DNA from: Saprospiraceae bacterium
Lineage (GTDB): Bacteria > Bacteroidota > Bacteroidia > Chitinophagales > Saprospiraceae
Reading direction: 5' to 3'
DNA: 15,466 bases
NCBI GenBank assembly: GCA_013002625.1
Contig: JABDJE010000035.1
Location: forward strand, 1 to 15,466
In this document: in pieces, positions 1 to 7,205 of the stretch
Numbering within the stretch: the first letter of the stretch is position 1
Layout of the letters: each line of letters starts with the position of its first letter
The notes under the pieces: generated by a model
Databases searched by the model: none
The model's input: the letters and a program-made list of their open reading frames with translations, nothing else
Told to the model about the DNA's origin: nothing
Translations under genes and position numbers: made by a program

Positions 1-534
1 GCTTTATTGTTTCCACTTATTGAAAAATCTAAAGGGCGAATTGTAACAGTTGGAAGTCTGGGTTATGATATGGGCATCAAAACGATAAAATTTAATGACT
101 TAAATTGGGATAAAGACTACACACCTAATAATGCTTACAGCCAAAGTAAACTCGCACAAATAATGTCGATTTACGAATTACAGGATAGGCTGAAAGAAGC
201 AGGAAAAACAGATGTTAAAGCATATGCTTGTCATCCTGGTTCATCAAGAACCAACTTGATAAATACAAGTGGTAGCTTTATGATGAAATTCATCTTTAAT
301 CTGATGAAATTATCACCATTAACACAATCGGCCGAAAAAGGGGCTTATCCTCAATTGATGTGTGCAACAGAATCAAATTTAGATCAAAGCAAATTTTACG
401 GTCCTACAGGCAGAAGTAATTGGGTTGGCCCAGTTGGAGCACATAAAATAGAGCCACACGCTAAAGATAAAAGAGTAGCTAAACAATTATGGGAACTTTC
501 AGAGCAAGAAACCGGCGTAAAATGGAATATCTAA
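1..534 (+). CDS. Short-chain dehydrogenase/reductase (SDR), 5'-truncated by window edge
   Basis: This is the C-terminal part of an NAD(P)-dependent oxidoreductase of the classical/extended SDR type, probably cytoplasmic. The frame is already open at base 1, so the N-terminal Rossmann half with the glycine-rich cofactor loop lies outside the window; the TTG at 7 is not a real start. What is visible is the catalytic serine strand (GRIVTVGS), followed by the AYSQSK segment that supplies the catalytic Tyr and Lys (YxxxK), and then CHPGSSRTNL, the usual PG motif after the active site. The insert between Ser and Tyr (FNDLNW) resembles retinol-dehydrogenase/protochlorophyllide-reductase-like SDRs. 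The substrate cannot be told. The gene ends nine bases before the AraC-type regulator, so the two are probably co-transcribed and the regulator may control this enzyme (inference). Confidence 0.9.
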   Translation, partial: ALLFPLIEKSKGRIVTVGSLGYDMGIKTIKFNDLNWDKDYTPNNAYSQSKLAQIMSIYELQDRLKEAGKTDVKAYACHPGSSRTNLINTSGSFMMKFIFNLMKLSPLTQSAEKGAYPQLMCATESNLDQSKFYGPTGRSNWVGPVGAHKIEPHAKDKRVAKQLWELSEQETGVKWNI

Positions 535-543
535 ATCTATAAT

Positions 544-1455
544 ATGCAACATTTTAAGACATTATCATCGTATTTAGACTATTTGGGTCTACCTGGACCA
601 GAGCATCCAATGTTGAGCGTATTCAACTCGAAAGACGATGGTTATTTACCTTGTCCTAGAGAAAGTTCGCCACCAATTACAAACGATTGTTATTCCATTA
701 GTTTAAAAAAATATGTAGAAGGTAAATTAAGTTACGGACGAACAAAGTATGACTTTACCAATGGAGCTTTAATTTTCATTGCACCAAGGCAAGTATTGCA
801 ATGGGATGAAAGTGTAGTATTTGAACAAAAAGGATTTTCTATAAATTTCCACGAAGACTTTTTGAAAGGAACAGAATTAGCACAACACATAAAGAAATAT
901 GGCTTCTTCTCATATTCCGTCAATGAAGCTTTGCACCTTTCGCCTAAAGAGGAAAAACAGATAGAATCTATTGTTGAAAATATTGAAATCGAGTATCAAA
1001 ATAACCAAGATGCTTTTAGCAAAGAAATAATTATTTCTCAATTGGACACCTTACTGAAATATGCTAATCGTTTCTATGAAAGGCAATTTTTAAATAGAAA
1101 AGAAATATCAAATAATCTGTTAGAGCAATTTAATCAGCATTTAATGGAATATATTGAATCTGGACAATTGCAAGAAAAAGGCATTCCCAGTATTGAACAA
1201 ATCTCAGATACAATGTCGATTTCTCAACGTTACTTGAGTGATACTTTGAAAAAAGAAACAGGTAAAACCACGACTGAACATTTACACTTGCGACTAATCG
1301 ATGAAGCAAAAAACATTTTACTGCAACCTAATAAAACTGTTTCAGAGGTAGCTTATGAATTAGGGTTTGAATATCCAGCCTATTTTTCAAGACTGTTCAA
1401 AAAGAAAGAAGGTATAAGTCCATCCGAGTACAGAGATAAATATAAACTTAACTAA
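544..1455 (+). CDS. AraC family transcriptional regulator
   Basis: A 303-residue cytoplasmic DNA-binding regulator. The C-terminal ~100 residues (about 197-300) form the AraC/XylS double helix-turn-helix. The first HTH is near 216-237 (SIEQISDTMSISQRYLSDTL) and the second near 265-287 (TVSEVAYELGFEYPAYFSRLF), followed by the hallmark GISPSEYR. The N-terminal ~180 residues match the cupin-like ligand/dimerisation domain of AraC proteins in length and position but show no clear ligand motif. It starts nine bases after the SDR stop and is followed by a strong terminator, so SDR and regulator form one transcription unit. In Bacteroidota such regulators often sit beside the oxidoreductase they control; that is an inference here. 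Family assignment is secure, inducer unknown. Confidence 0.93.
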   Translation: MQHFKTLSSYLDYLGLPGPEHPMLSVFNSKDDGYLPCPRESSPPITNDCYSISLKKYVEGKLSYGRTKYDFTNGALIFIAPRQVLQWDESVVFEQKGFSINFHEDFLKGTELAQHIKKYGFFSYSVNEALHLSPKEEKQIESIVENIEIEYQNNQDAFSKEIIISQLDTLLKYANRFYERQFLNRKEISNNLLEQFNQHLMEYIESGQLQEKGIPSIEQISDTMSISQRYLSDTLKKETGKTTTEHLHLRLIDEAKNILLQPNKTVSEVAYELGFEYPAYFSRLFKKKEGISPSEYRDKYKLN

Positions 1456-1503
1456 AATGGAATTGAAAAATAACTACACACAATACAGTGTATAAGTAAT
1501 ACC

Positions 1504-1532
1504 GGTTGGAGTGTAAACTCGAACCTTTTTTT
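1504..1532 (+). terminator. Intrinsic terminator of the SDR-araC unit
   Basis: A 9-bp stem (GGTTGGAGT / ACTCGAACC, eight of nine pairs, one G-G mismatch) closes a GTAA tetraloop and is followed directly by seven T residues. It lies about 50 bases after the regulator's stop codon and before the next unit, exactly where a rho-independent terminator is expected. Confidence 0.8.
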
Positions 1533-1634
1533 GTCTAAATAAAGTATATTGTTATGCGAAAAACAGTTGCTTAAAAATCCACTACTGCTCATACAATAGA
1601 CTATTTATAAGCAAGAATGAATTAAGTCAAAATA

Positions 1635-2438
1635 ATGAAACAAACAATTTTATCATTGAAGGCACTTGCATGCTTGCTTTTCTTACATCAAAATGTGAAC
1701 GCTCAAGTATTGCACACCGAAAACTTTAATGTAATCGTTGATACTTCAAAGGTTGTCAAAGGCAATTTTTCACCAAGTTTTAGGTTTCGAAATCTAAAAG
1801 AAGATTTACTCGAATTAGGAAACACTGCTGATGTTTCTATTCGTTTTAGGAACCATGCCTTTACAGTAGCCAATAGAATTGAATACAGTGTTCTTGGCAA
1901 TGATAATATCTTGAGTGGGGGATTTCTTTATTTGGAGTATGTAAACCTACATAACAAGAAAATAGCTTTTGAACCCTTCTTTCAAATGCATTGGAATGAA
2001 AACAGGGGATTGGATAAAAAGTATGCTGGAGGGATAAACTTAAGATGGAGGGCACTAATAAAGAAGAGCACAGGACTGTATATTGGTATTGGAAGCCTAT
2101 ATGAGTTTGAAAGGTGGAATTATTCAGGTGTACCAGATGACCTCTTACCACAAGACCAATCCTCGGTTAAAAAAGATCGTTTTAGGGGCACATCCTATTT
2201 AAGTTTTAAGCAAAAATTTGGAGACTTGTTTGATCTGGATATAAGTGGCTATTATCAACCTTCTTTTTCTTCTCCGTTTAAAGATTATAGACTCGCGAGC
2301 AGCATTGAACTGACTTATAATTTTAATAAATATTTAGGCTTAAGGTTACTTTATCAGAATATTTATGATTCAACACCTTTGGTACCAATTGATAAACTTT
2401 ATAACGATGTCAATTTTGGTATAACCATATCCTTCTAA
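1635..2438 (+). CDS. DUF481-like outer-membrane beta-barrel protein
   Basis: A 267-residue exported protein. Residues 1-24 are a signal peptide (basic start, hydrophobic core, cleavage after VNAQ). The rest alternates polar and hydrophobic/aromatic residues in short strands separated by charged turns and ends in Phe (FGITISF), as outer-membrane barrels do. The overall pattern resembles DUF481/YdiY-like proteins: paired strands, the IGIGSLYEFERW segment, and a final YDSTPLVPIDKLYNDVNFGI strand. That assignment is by eye; another small-barrel family such as DUF2490 is possible. The role is unknown. The next gene (DUF2254 membrane protein) starts two bases after this stop codon, so the pair is almost certainly translated from one transcript and may work in envelope ion or osmotic homeostasis (inference). 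Confidence 0.7.
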   Translation: MKQTILSLKALACLLFLHQNVNAQVLHTENFNVIVDTSKVVKGNFSPSFRFRNLKEDLLELGNTADVSIRFRNHAFTVANRIEYSVLGNDNILSGGFLYLEYVNLHNKKIAFEPFFQMHWNENRGLDKKYAGGINLRWRALIKKSTGLYIGIGSLYEFERWNYSGVPDDLLPQDQSSVKKDRFRGTSYLSFKQKFGDLFDLDISGYYQPSFSSPFKDYRLASSIELTYNFNKYLGLRLLYQNIYDSTPLVPIDKLYNDVNFGITISF

Positions 2439-2439
2439 C

Positions 2440-3747
2440 ATGAAAAAGCTCATCTTCTTTTGGAAAGAATTACAGGCAACTTTTTGGTTTCTTCCAGTAC
2501 TCATTATCTGCATGGCCGTTATTCTTTCCATAGGCTTGGTAAGCTTAGATAATTCAATTACCATATCACAGGAAGGTTGGCTTCGCTTTTTCCTTGTTAA
2601 CAGCCCTGATTCTGCCCGGAGTATCCTTTCCACTATTTCCGGTGCAATGATTGGCGTGGCAGGTACTGTTTTTTCAGTTACGCTGGTGGCTTTGACACTT
2701 GCATCTTCACAGTTTGGTCCCAGGTTGATAAGAAACTTTATGTATGTTAAGCTGAACCAGATTGTATTAGGCTCTTACGTTGCTACCTATCTCTATTGTC
2801 TTTTGGTATTAAATTCCATAAAAGATAATGATGGTTATACCTTCATTCCGTCCATTTCTATCCTGCTTGCAATTTTCGTTGCGATGGCCAACATTGTTTT
2901 GCTCATTATATTTATTCATCAGATTGCAGTAAGCATACAAGCGGATAGAGTAATTTCTGAGATTTCAGACTTTATCGCTAATCAATTAAAAACCCTATTC
3001 CCTGAGAAAATGGGTGAGCAAAAAGAAAGTGAGGGTAAAAATAATATTGCTACTACCCTATCAGCCTATCAGAAGCAGATATCTATCAAGTCACCTAAGA
3101 ACGGATATCTACAATATATCTCCTCAGAAGTTTTGGTTGATTTGGTAAGCAAACAAGACTCTTTGTTAAAAGTGCATTACAAGCCGGGTAGTTTCTTAGT
3201 AAAAGATATTGAAATTGCAGAGTTGTTGACGCATTCGAACTGGGAACAAGATCAAATTGAAAGGCTTTTGAATCAATTTGTTATCGGTAAAACCAAAACG
3301 CCGCAGCAAGACCTTGAGTACTCTATCCACCAAATGGTCGAAATAGCTTCTCGCGCGCTTTCTCCTGGAGTAAATGATCCGTACACAGCTATTGCATGCA
3401 TTGATAACCTAACATCAACAATGGTCTATTTGGCCCAAGCAAAATTTCCTTCAAAATATAGATATGACGAAGAGGGTGATCTCAGAGTTATAGCTAAGGC
3501 CCTAGATTTTGAAGGAATATTAGATGCAGCTTTTAATCAAATTCGCCAATTTTCTGCCGGTAGCACAGCCGTAATCATCAGATTAATGGAGGCGTTGACA
3601 ATCATTCAGAAATTTACAAAATCTGAAGACCACAAAAAAGCAGTCATAAAGCACGCAAAAATGATTCTATCTCTTGGAGAACAAACTATAAAAGAAAAGA
3701 ATGACATTGAAGACCTTAGAGAAAGAGCAAGAATAGTTTTAGAGTAG
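2440..3747 (+). CDS. DUF2254 family inner-membrane protein
   Basis: A 435-residue membrane protein of the DUF2254 family. The N-terminal ~160 residues hold four hydrophobic segments, at about 14-34, 64-88, 108-125 and 137-160. Between them lies the conserved SARSILSTISGAMIGVAGTV ... TLASSQFGPRL stretch typical of the family. The soluble C-terminal part carries the other hallmark, RALSPGVNDPYTA, near residues 308-320. Function is not established for the family. Length is normal and no truncation is visible. It is coupled to the upstream outer-membrane barrel gene by a one-base gap between stop and start. Confidence 0.92.
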   Translation: MKKLIFFWKELQATFWFLPVLIICMAVILSIGLVSLDNSITISQEGWLRFFLVNSPDSARSILSTISGAMIGVAGTVFSVTLVALTLASSQFGPRLIRNFMYVKLNQIVLGSYVATYLYCLLVLNSIKDNDGYTFIPSISILLAIFVAMANIVLLIIFIHQIAVSIQADRVISEISDFIANQLKTLFPEKMGEQKESEGKNNIATTLSAYQKQISIKSPKNGYLQYISSEVLVDLVSKQDSLLKVHYKPGSFLVKDIEIAELLTHSNWEQDQIERLLNQFVIGKTKTPQQDLEYSIHQMVEIASRALSPGVNDPYTAIACIDNLTSTMVYLAQAKFPSKYRYDEEGDLRVIAKALDFEGILDAAFNQIRQFSAGSTAVIIRLMEALTIIQKFTKSEDHKKAVIKHAKMILSLGEQTIKEKNDIEDLRERARIVLE

Positions 3748-3761
3748 AGCATAAACATTGG

Positions 3762-3827
3762 CTACAACAGAAGATATATATCCCATTGCGCCCTGCCAGC
3801 CGCTCTTTATTTAGGCAAACTATGTAG
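3762..3827. repeat. Imperfect inverted repeat in spacer before the alkylation repair gene
   Basis: The arms CTACA (3762-3766) and TGTAG (3823-3827) bracket a pyrimidine- and CC-rich interior. The pairing is short and weak on its own. It is recorded because the same arrangement recurs in the following spacers. It may be a remnant of a cassette-type hairpin or chance. Confidence 0.25.
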
Positions 3828-3857
3828 TATGAAATTTTTAAAATAATCAAGAACGAA

Positions 3858-4502
3858 ATGAAACTATCGTTAACAGCACAAAAAATATATAGCGGAATCG
3901 ACAAGGAAACTACAAAGTTGGGGGACTTGAGAAAAATCGCAAAACAAATAAATAAAGACCATGATTTGGCGATGGAACTTTGGACAACTGCCGAATTTTT
4001 GCCTCGCCAATTGGCAATTCTGATAATGGATAAAAAACGTTTAAATCAAGAAGTAATTGACCAACTTGACGATGATATTCAGAAACACGAACTTGATGAA
4101 CAAAATCAATTGATAGATTGGTTAATGGCTAATCAATTAATGAAAGACAAAAGGATAATTTCACTTGTGGAATCTTGGAGGAACATTAATTCTAAATTAC
4201 AGAGGAGAGTATTCTGGTATTATCAGGCAAGACTGAGATGGATGGGAAAAACAAACCAAACCAATACAGAAGAACTGTTAGATTTAATCGAGAAAAATCT
4301 AATAAAAGAAGAGCCACAGGTCCAGTGGGCTATGAATTATACGGCTGGTCAAATAGGAAAATGGCAAGAAAAATATCGAGATAGATGCATTTCAATTGGA
4401 GAAGAAACGGGTCTTTACAAAGATGAAATAGTGGCAAAAAATTGTGTCCCAAGTTACCTGCCAGAATTTATTAGGATTGAAGTAGCTAAATTGAATAAGT
4501 AA
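3858..4502 (+). CDS. AlkD-like DNA alkylation repair protein
   Basis: A 214-residue all-helical cytoplasmic protein of the DNA alkylation repair family (HEAT-like repeats, PF08713 type). Proteins of this fold, such as AlkD, remove positively charged alkylated purines from DNA by N-glycosidic cleavage. Matching features are the LGDLRKIAKQI start, the LPRQLAILIMDKKRLNQEVI helix pair, SLVESWRNI, RRVFWYYQARLRW, and the late VQWAMNYTAGQIGKW motif, followed by CVPSYLPEFI near the C-terminus. The length fits a complete member. It belongs to a Bacteroidota branch rather than classical AlkC or AlkD, so glycosylase activity is inferred from the fold. It stands alone, with 70-110 bp spacers on both sides that hold inverted repeats. 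Confidence 0.88.
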   Translation: MKLSLTAQKIYSGIDKETTKLGDLRKIAKQINKDHDLAMELWTTAEFLPRQLAILIMDKKRLNQEVIDQLDDDIQKHELDEQNQLIDWLMANQLMKDKRIISLVESWRNINSKLQRRVFWYYQARLRWMGKTNQTNTEELLDLIEKNLIKEEPQVQWAMNYTAGQIGKWQEKYRDRCISIGEETGLYKDEIVAKNCVPSYLPEFIRIEVAKLNK

Positions 4503-4521
4503 TAAAATAACAATTAATGCA

Positions 4522-4553
4522 TGCTAACATTGCAATGCACTAAACCGTTAGCA
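4522..4553. repeat. Perfect 7-bp inverted repeat TGCTAAC/GTTAGCA
   Basis: TGCTAAC (4522-4528) and its exact complement GTTAGCA (4547-4553) flank 18 bases containing TTGCAATGCAC. It lies 20 bases after the alkylation-repair stop. The AAC...GTT ends resemble outer arms of integron attC sites but do not meet the strict GTTRRRY consensus. No T-run follows, so it is not an intrinsic terminator. The left arm and GCAAT..CAC core recur in the next spacer (5317-5343). Confidence 0.55.
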
Positions 4554-4572
4554 AATCAAATTTTGAATAGAA

Positions 4573-5310
4573 ATGAAAAAGAATTTGTGCTTAATTCTTA
4601 TTGGTATAAGTGGTCTGATTTCATGCCAAAGTAATAATGCAAAATTTTCGGTAGAAAAACCTACGGCAGATCAGTTATATGCAGATGCTCGTAAAATGGC
4701 TAAGGAAATTAAATATGATTCAGCCTTAGTTCTACTAAAGCTTTCATTTGAAAAAGAATTTGATTACCCTATGAAAATTGTTAGTGACAGCAATTTCTAT
4801 GACTTGATTGATGATCCAATTTACAGACCAGAAATTCGCTTTTTGCTCGAGCAATTTTCCACCACAAACCAAGCAACAATGGTGCGGAACGAAGAGATTG
4901 GCGAGCCCATATACATCAAAGGTGTGATTGTTGATGAAACAACCGCCGATATTCTAGAAGGTGTTAAAATAGAATTGGTACACGCAGACAATGACGGATT
5001 TTATTTTATAGATGAAGGCAATTGGAATCCAAGATTATTTTCTTATCTCACTTCAAACAGTAAAGGAGAATTTAGCATCAATACAATTAGACCCGGCAGG
5101 TATAAAGATGATGATGGAAATTATGTGCCAGCTCACGTTCATTTTACTTTGAACAGGGAGGGCTATCGCAGTTTTGGTAGTGAATTCACATTTGAAGATG
5201 ATTCAATTTTTAAAGCAAATGGAAATCTCGAAAATGTTCCAGTTGCTAGATTACTGAATACTGATAGCAAAAATCAGTATTTCGTTAAAATAGCAATGCA
5301 AAAAGAGTAA
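4573..5310 (+). CDS. Lipoprotein with intradiol ring-cleavage dioxygenase-like domain
   Basis: A 245-residue lipoprotein. The signal peptide ends in lipobox LISC with Cys18 as the lipidated residue. Residues 30-97 are helical, with a TPR-like end motif (FYDLIDDPIYRPEIRFLL). Residues 110-200 match the C-terminal domain of intradiol dioxygenases such as protocatechuate 3,4-dioxygenase: IYIKGVIVDETT, VKIELVHADNDGFY, GEFSINTIRPGRY, VPAHVHF. The four positions that bind non-haem Fe(III) in the known enzymes are all kept: Tyr144 (DGFY), Tyr177 (PGRY), His188 and His190 (HVH). The Arg that normally precedes the first His (RPAH) is Val here, and the expected Trp before the first Tyr (WQA) is His. Catechol cleavage outside the cytoplasm is therefore possible but unproven; it may instead be a carboxypeptidase-regulatory-like binding fold. 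It stands alone between hairpin-bearing spacers. Confidence 0.75.
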   Translation: MKKNLCLILIGISGLISCQSNNAKFSVEKPTADQLYADARKMAKEIKYDSALVLLKLSFEKEFDYPMKIVSDSNFYDLIDDPIYRPEIRFLLEQFSTTNQATMVRNEEIGEPIYIKGVIVDETTADILEGVKIELVHADNDGFYFIDEGNWNPRLFSYLTSNSKGEFSINTIRPGRYKDDDGNYVPAHVHFTLNREGYRSFGSEFTFEDDSIFKANGNLENVPVARLLNTDSKNQYFVKIAMQKE

Positions 5311-5317
5311 AAGGATT

Positions 5318-5385
5318 GCTAACAAAGGCTAAAAGCAATAACACCATTCCGGATGCTACTATCCATAGCCAAAAAGATGACTAAC
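5318..5385. repeat. Nested inverted repeat in spacer (cassette-hairpin-like)
   Basis: GGCTA (5327-5331) pairs with TAGCC (5366-5370). Inside lies a smaller hairpin, GGAT (5351-5354) with ATCC (5361-5364) around GCTACT. Outside, GCTAACA at 5318 is matched by CTAACA at 5381, which is a direct rather than inverted copy. The left part shares TGCTAACA and GCAAT..CAC with the repeat at 4522, as if that one were an internally shortened relative. Confidence 0.5.
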
Positions 5386-5424
5386 ATTAAAAAATGAATA
5401 AAGCGATTACCAAAAAAATAAACG

Positions 5425-6114
5425 ATGGATAAAATTCAACAAATAACCATTGCACTATCAATTCTAATGACTTGGGCTTGTAACAATCCACAAAATGTCA
5501 ATGGTGAAACTAAGCAGAACGCATCGCAGAAGACAGAGATAGTTACTAAAACATTTTCTATCAAACTCGAAGGTGATAAAGTGAAAAAAGACACTATCAA
5601 CATGATTCAATCTATGATAGTTTATGATGACGGACAAGAAATTGCAAATAGATATTACAACTTGGATGGCTCCGTTAGTTGGACAGATGAATACGATTAT
5701 GATGGCAATGGAAATAAAACAGGCTCGAGATATTTTGAAGGCGAAGGAAATCAGACAGCATATTATGAATATGATTTAGATTCTTTGGGAAGAAGAATAG
5801 CGTACAGAGCAAAAGATGTAAATACAGATACCTTGCTGTATGATGGCGCATCTCAATATTTAGACAATGGAAAAATAAGGAGAGATGGATATTTCAACAA
5901 AACAGGAGAATTCAAGTATAATTTTGAATATCAATTCGATGAAGATGGAAAAGAAATCGGATATATTTATATCGATTTGGGAAGTGGCGATAAATATCCA
6001 TCAAAATATCGTTACACTAAATTTAATGAAAAAGGCGAATGGTTAGAAAGGGAAATAGTAGAAACCGAACAAGTAAGTAGTATCGAGGTAAGAGAATTTA
6101 AAGCATTAAAGTGA
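5425..6114 (+). CDS. Lipoprotein with YD-repeat-like beta strands
   Basis: A 229-residue predicted lipoprotein of unknown function. The signal peptide is short, with Cys19 in MTWAC; Trp at -2 is unusual for a lipobox, so lipidation is likely but not certain. From about residue 60 on, the sequence is a row of strand-turn-strand units with Tyr/Asp/Gly turns: YNLDGSVSWTDEYDYDGNGN, YYEYDLDSLGRRIAY, FEYQFDEDGKEIGY, YRYTKFNEKGEW. This is the pattern of RHS/YD-type repeats, but with too few units for an RHS shell and no toxin domain. It probably forms a small open beta-sheet on the cell surface or in the periplasm. It stands alone in its spacer-bounded unit. Confidence 0.72.
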   Translation: MDKIQQITIALSILMTWACNNPQNVNGETKQNASQKTEIVTKTFSIKLEGDKVKKDTINMIQSMIVYDDGQEIANRYYNLDGSVSWTDEYDYDGNGNKTGSRYFEGEGNQTAYYEYDLDSLGRRIAYRAKDVNTDTLLYDGASQYLDNGKIRRDGYFNKTGEFKYNFEYQFDEDGKEIGYIYIDLGSGDKYPSKYRYTKFNEKGEWLEREIVETEQVSSIEVREFKALK

Positions 6115-6137
6115 ATGCAGTGACCAACAATGTATAC

Positions 6138-6172
6138 TGCCATTAACCAGCAAAAACTGACTACGTCTGGCA
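6138..6172. repeat. Imperfect inverted repeat in spacer before the TolB-like gene
   Basis: TGCCA (6138-6142) pairs with TGGCA (6168-6172), and CCAG (6147-6150) can alternatively pair with CTGG (6167-6170). It sits in the 89-bp spacer between two lipoprotein genes and has no T-run. Weak alone; listed because hairpins recur in neighbouring spacers. Confidence 0.3.
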
Positions 6173-6203
6173 TGTGGGCCATTGGCGACAAACAAAGCAG
6201 AAT

Positions 6204-7115
6204 ATGAAAAAAGTAATTCCAATATTAATTTTAGTTTTAATTGTTTCGTGTAAAAATTCAGAAGAGCACCAGAAAACAGACTCAATGGCTACAAGCAAAG
6301 AAAGCATAGCATTTGTAACCAATAGAGATGGTAACTCCGAAATCTATTTAATGGATGTGGACGGTAAGAATCTCGAAAATTTAACGAATAATGATTCTCT
6401 TGATTTTAGTCCAGCTTGGTCACTTTCAAACTCCCAATTATACTTTTATTCGAAAAGAGATGGGAATGCTGAAATTTATAGTCTTGATATTGAAAATAAA
6501 AAGGCAAATCGATTGACCAATCATCAAGCCACTGATGTTCTACCCGTTCCTTCTCCGAATGGAGAGCTTATTATATTTCTTAGCGATAGAGATTCACTCA
6601 GTCGCAATATTTATATCATGAATAAAGATGGTTCGAACGTTAAGTCTTTGACCAAAAATCAATCCTACGAGGAAAGTCCGGACTGGTCTCCTGATGGACA
6701 AAAAATAATTTTCACGCGTCAATTAAGAGATTCTACTGATAATTCACACGCCGCAAATGGAGAAATACACATTATGAATTCTGATGGAAGTAATGTACAA
6801 AGGTTAACGAACAAACCAGGTTACGATTCCGGCGCAAAATTTTCCCCTGATGGAAATCAGATTGCGTTCTATGGGCTCAACGATAATCAATGGGATTTGT
6901 ACATTATGAATTCGGATGGCAGCAATTTATTTAACCTGACGAATGACTCTATTGAATGTTACTCTCCTGATTGGTCATCGGATGGAAAATGGTTGGTTTA
7001 TACTGCTGGTACAAAAGGAGTATATAACATTTGGAAAATGAATATTGAATCGAAAGAACGAATACAATTAACCCATACAACCGGAAGGAACGAAGGGCCA
7101 GTTTGGAAAAAATAA
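6204..7115 (+). CDS. TolB-like six-repeat WD40-like (PD40) beta-propeller lipoprotein
   Basis: The protein is 303 residues when started at the ATG at 6204. An in-frame ATG at 6174 would add ten polar residues ahead of the signal peptide, so 6204 is preferred. The signal peptide MKKVIPILILVLIVSC ends in a lipobox; acidic residues just after the Cys (CKNSEE) are compatible with surface export in Bacteroidota (inference). The rest is six PD40/TolB-type repeats of about 45 residues, each of the form 'IAFVTNRDG..EIYLMD.DG.N...LT......SPAWS' (for example NIYIMNKDGSNVKSLT and DLYIMNSDGSNLFNLT). Six blades match the TolB C-terminal propeller, but the TolB N-terminal domain and the Tol-Pal gene neighbours are absent. 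It is therefore a stand-alone propeller, likely a binding scaffold, and not TolB itself. Confidence 0.88.
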   Translation: MKKVIPILILVLIVSCKNSEEHQKTDSMATSKESIAFVTNRDGNSEIYLMDVDGKNLENLTNNDSLDFSPAWSLSNSQLYFYSKRDGNAEIYSLDIENKKANRLTNHQATDVLPVPSPNGELIIFLSDRDSLSRNIYIMNKDGSNVKSLTKNQSYEESPDWSPDGQKIIFTRQLRDSTDNSHAANGEIHIMNSDGSNVQRLTNKPGYDSGAKFSPDGNQIAFYGLNDNQWDLYIMNSDGSNLFNLTNDSIECYSPDWSSDGKWLVYTAGTKGVYNIWKMNIESKERIQLTHTTGRNEGPVWKK

Positions 7116-7205
7116 CCATCTGACAGTAACATATTTAAGCAAGTCCTTTAGGGATACGACTAATATATAAAATCGATGTAACCCTGCAGGAATTAATGAA
7201 AACCC

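Noticed and set aside
1471..1560. Spacer after the AraC gene as another cassette-type recombination site (CTACACACAA ... GTTATGCG)
   Set aside because: The ends do not pair with each other; the only firm structure inside is the intrinsic terminator at 1504-1532.
6174..6203. ATG at 6174 as the start of the TolB-like lipoprotein
   Set aside because: It would place ten polar residues before a complete lipoprotein signal peptide that has its own ATG at 6204.
7116..7205. Possible hairpin AGTCC...GACT in the spacer before the serine hydrolase
   Set aside because: Only four pairs with an irregular loop and no similarity to the other spacer repeats.
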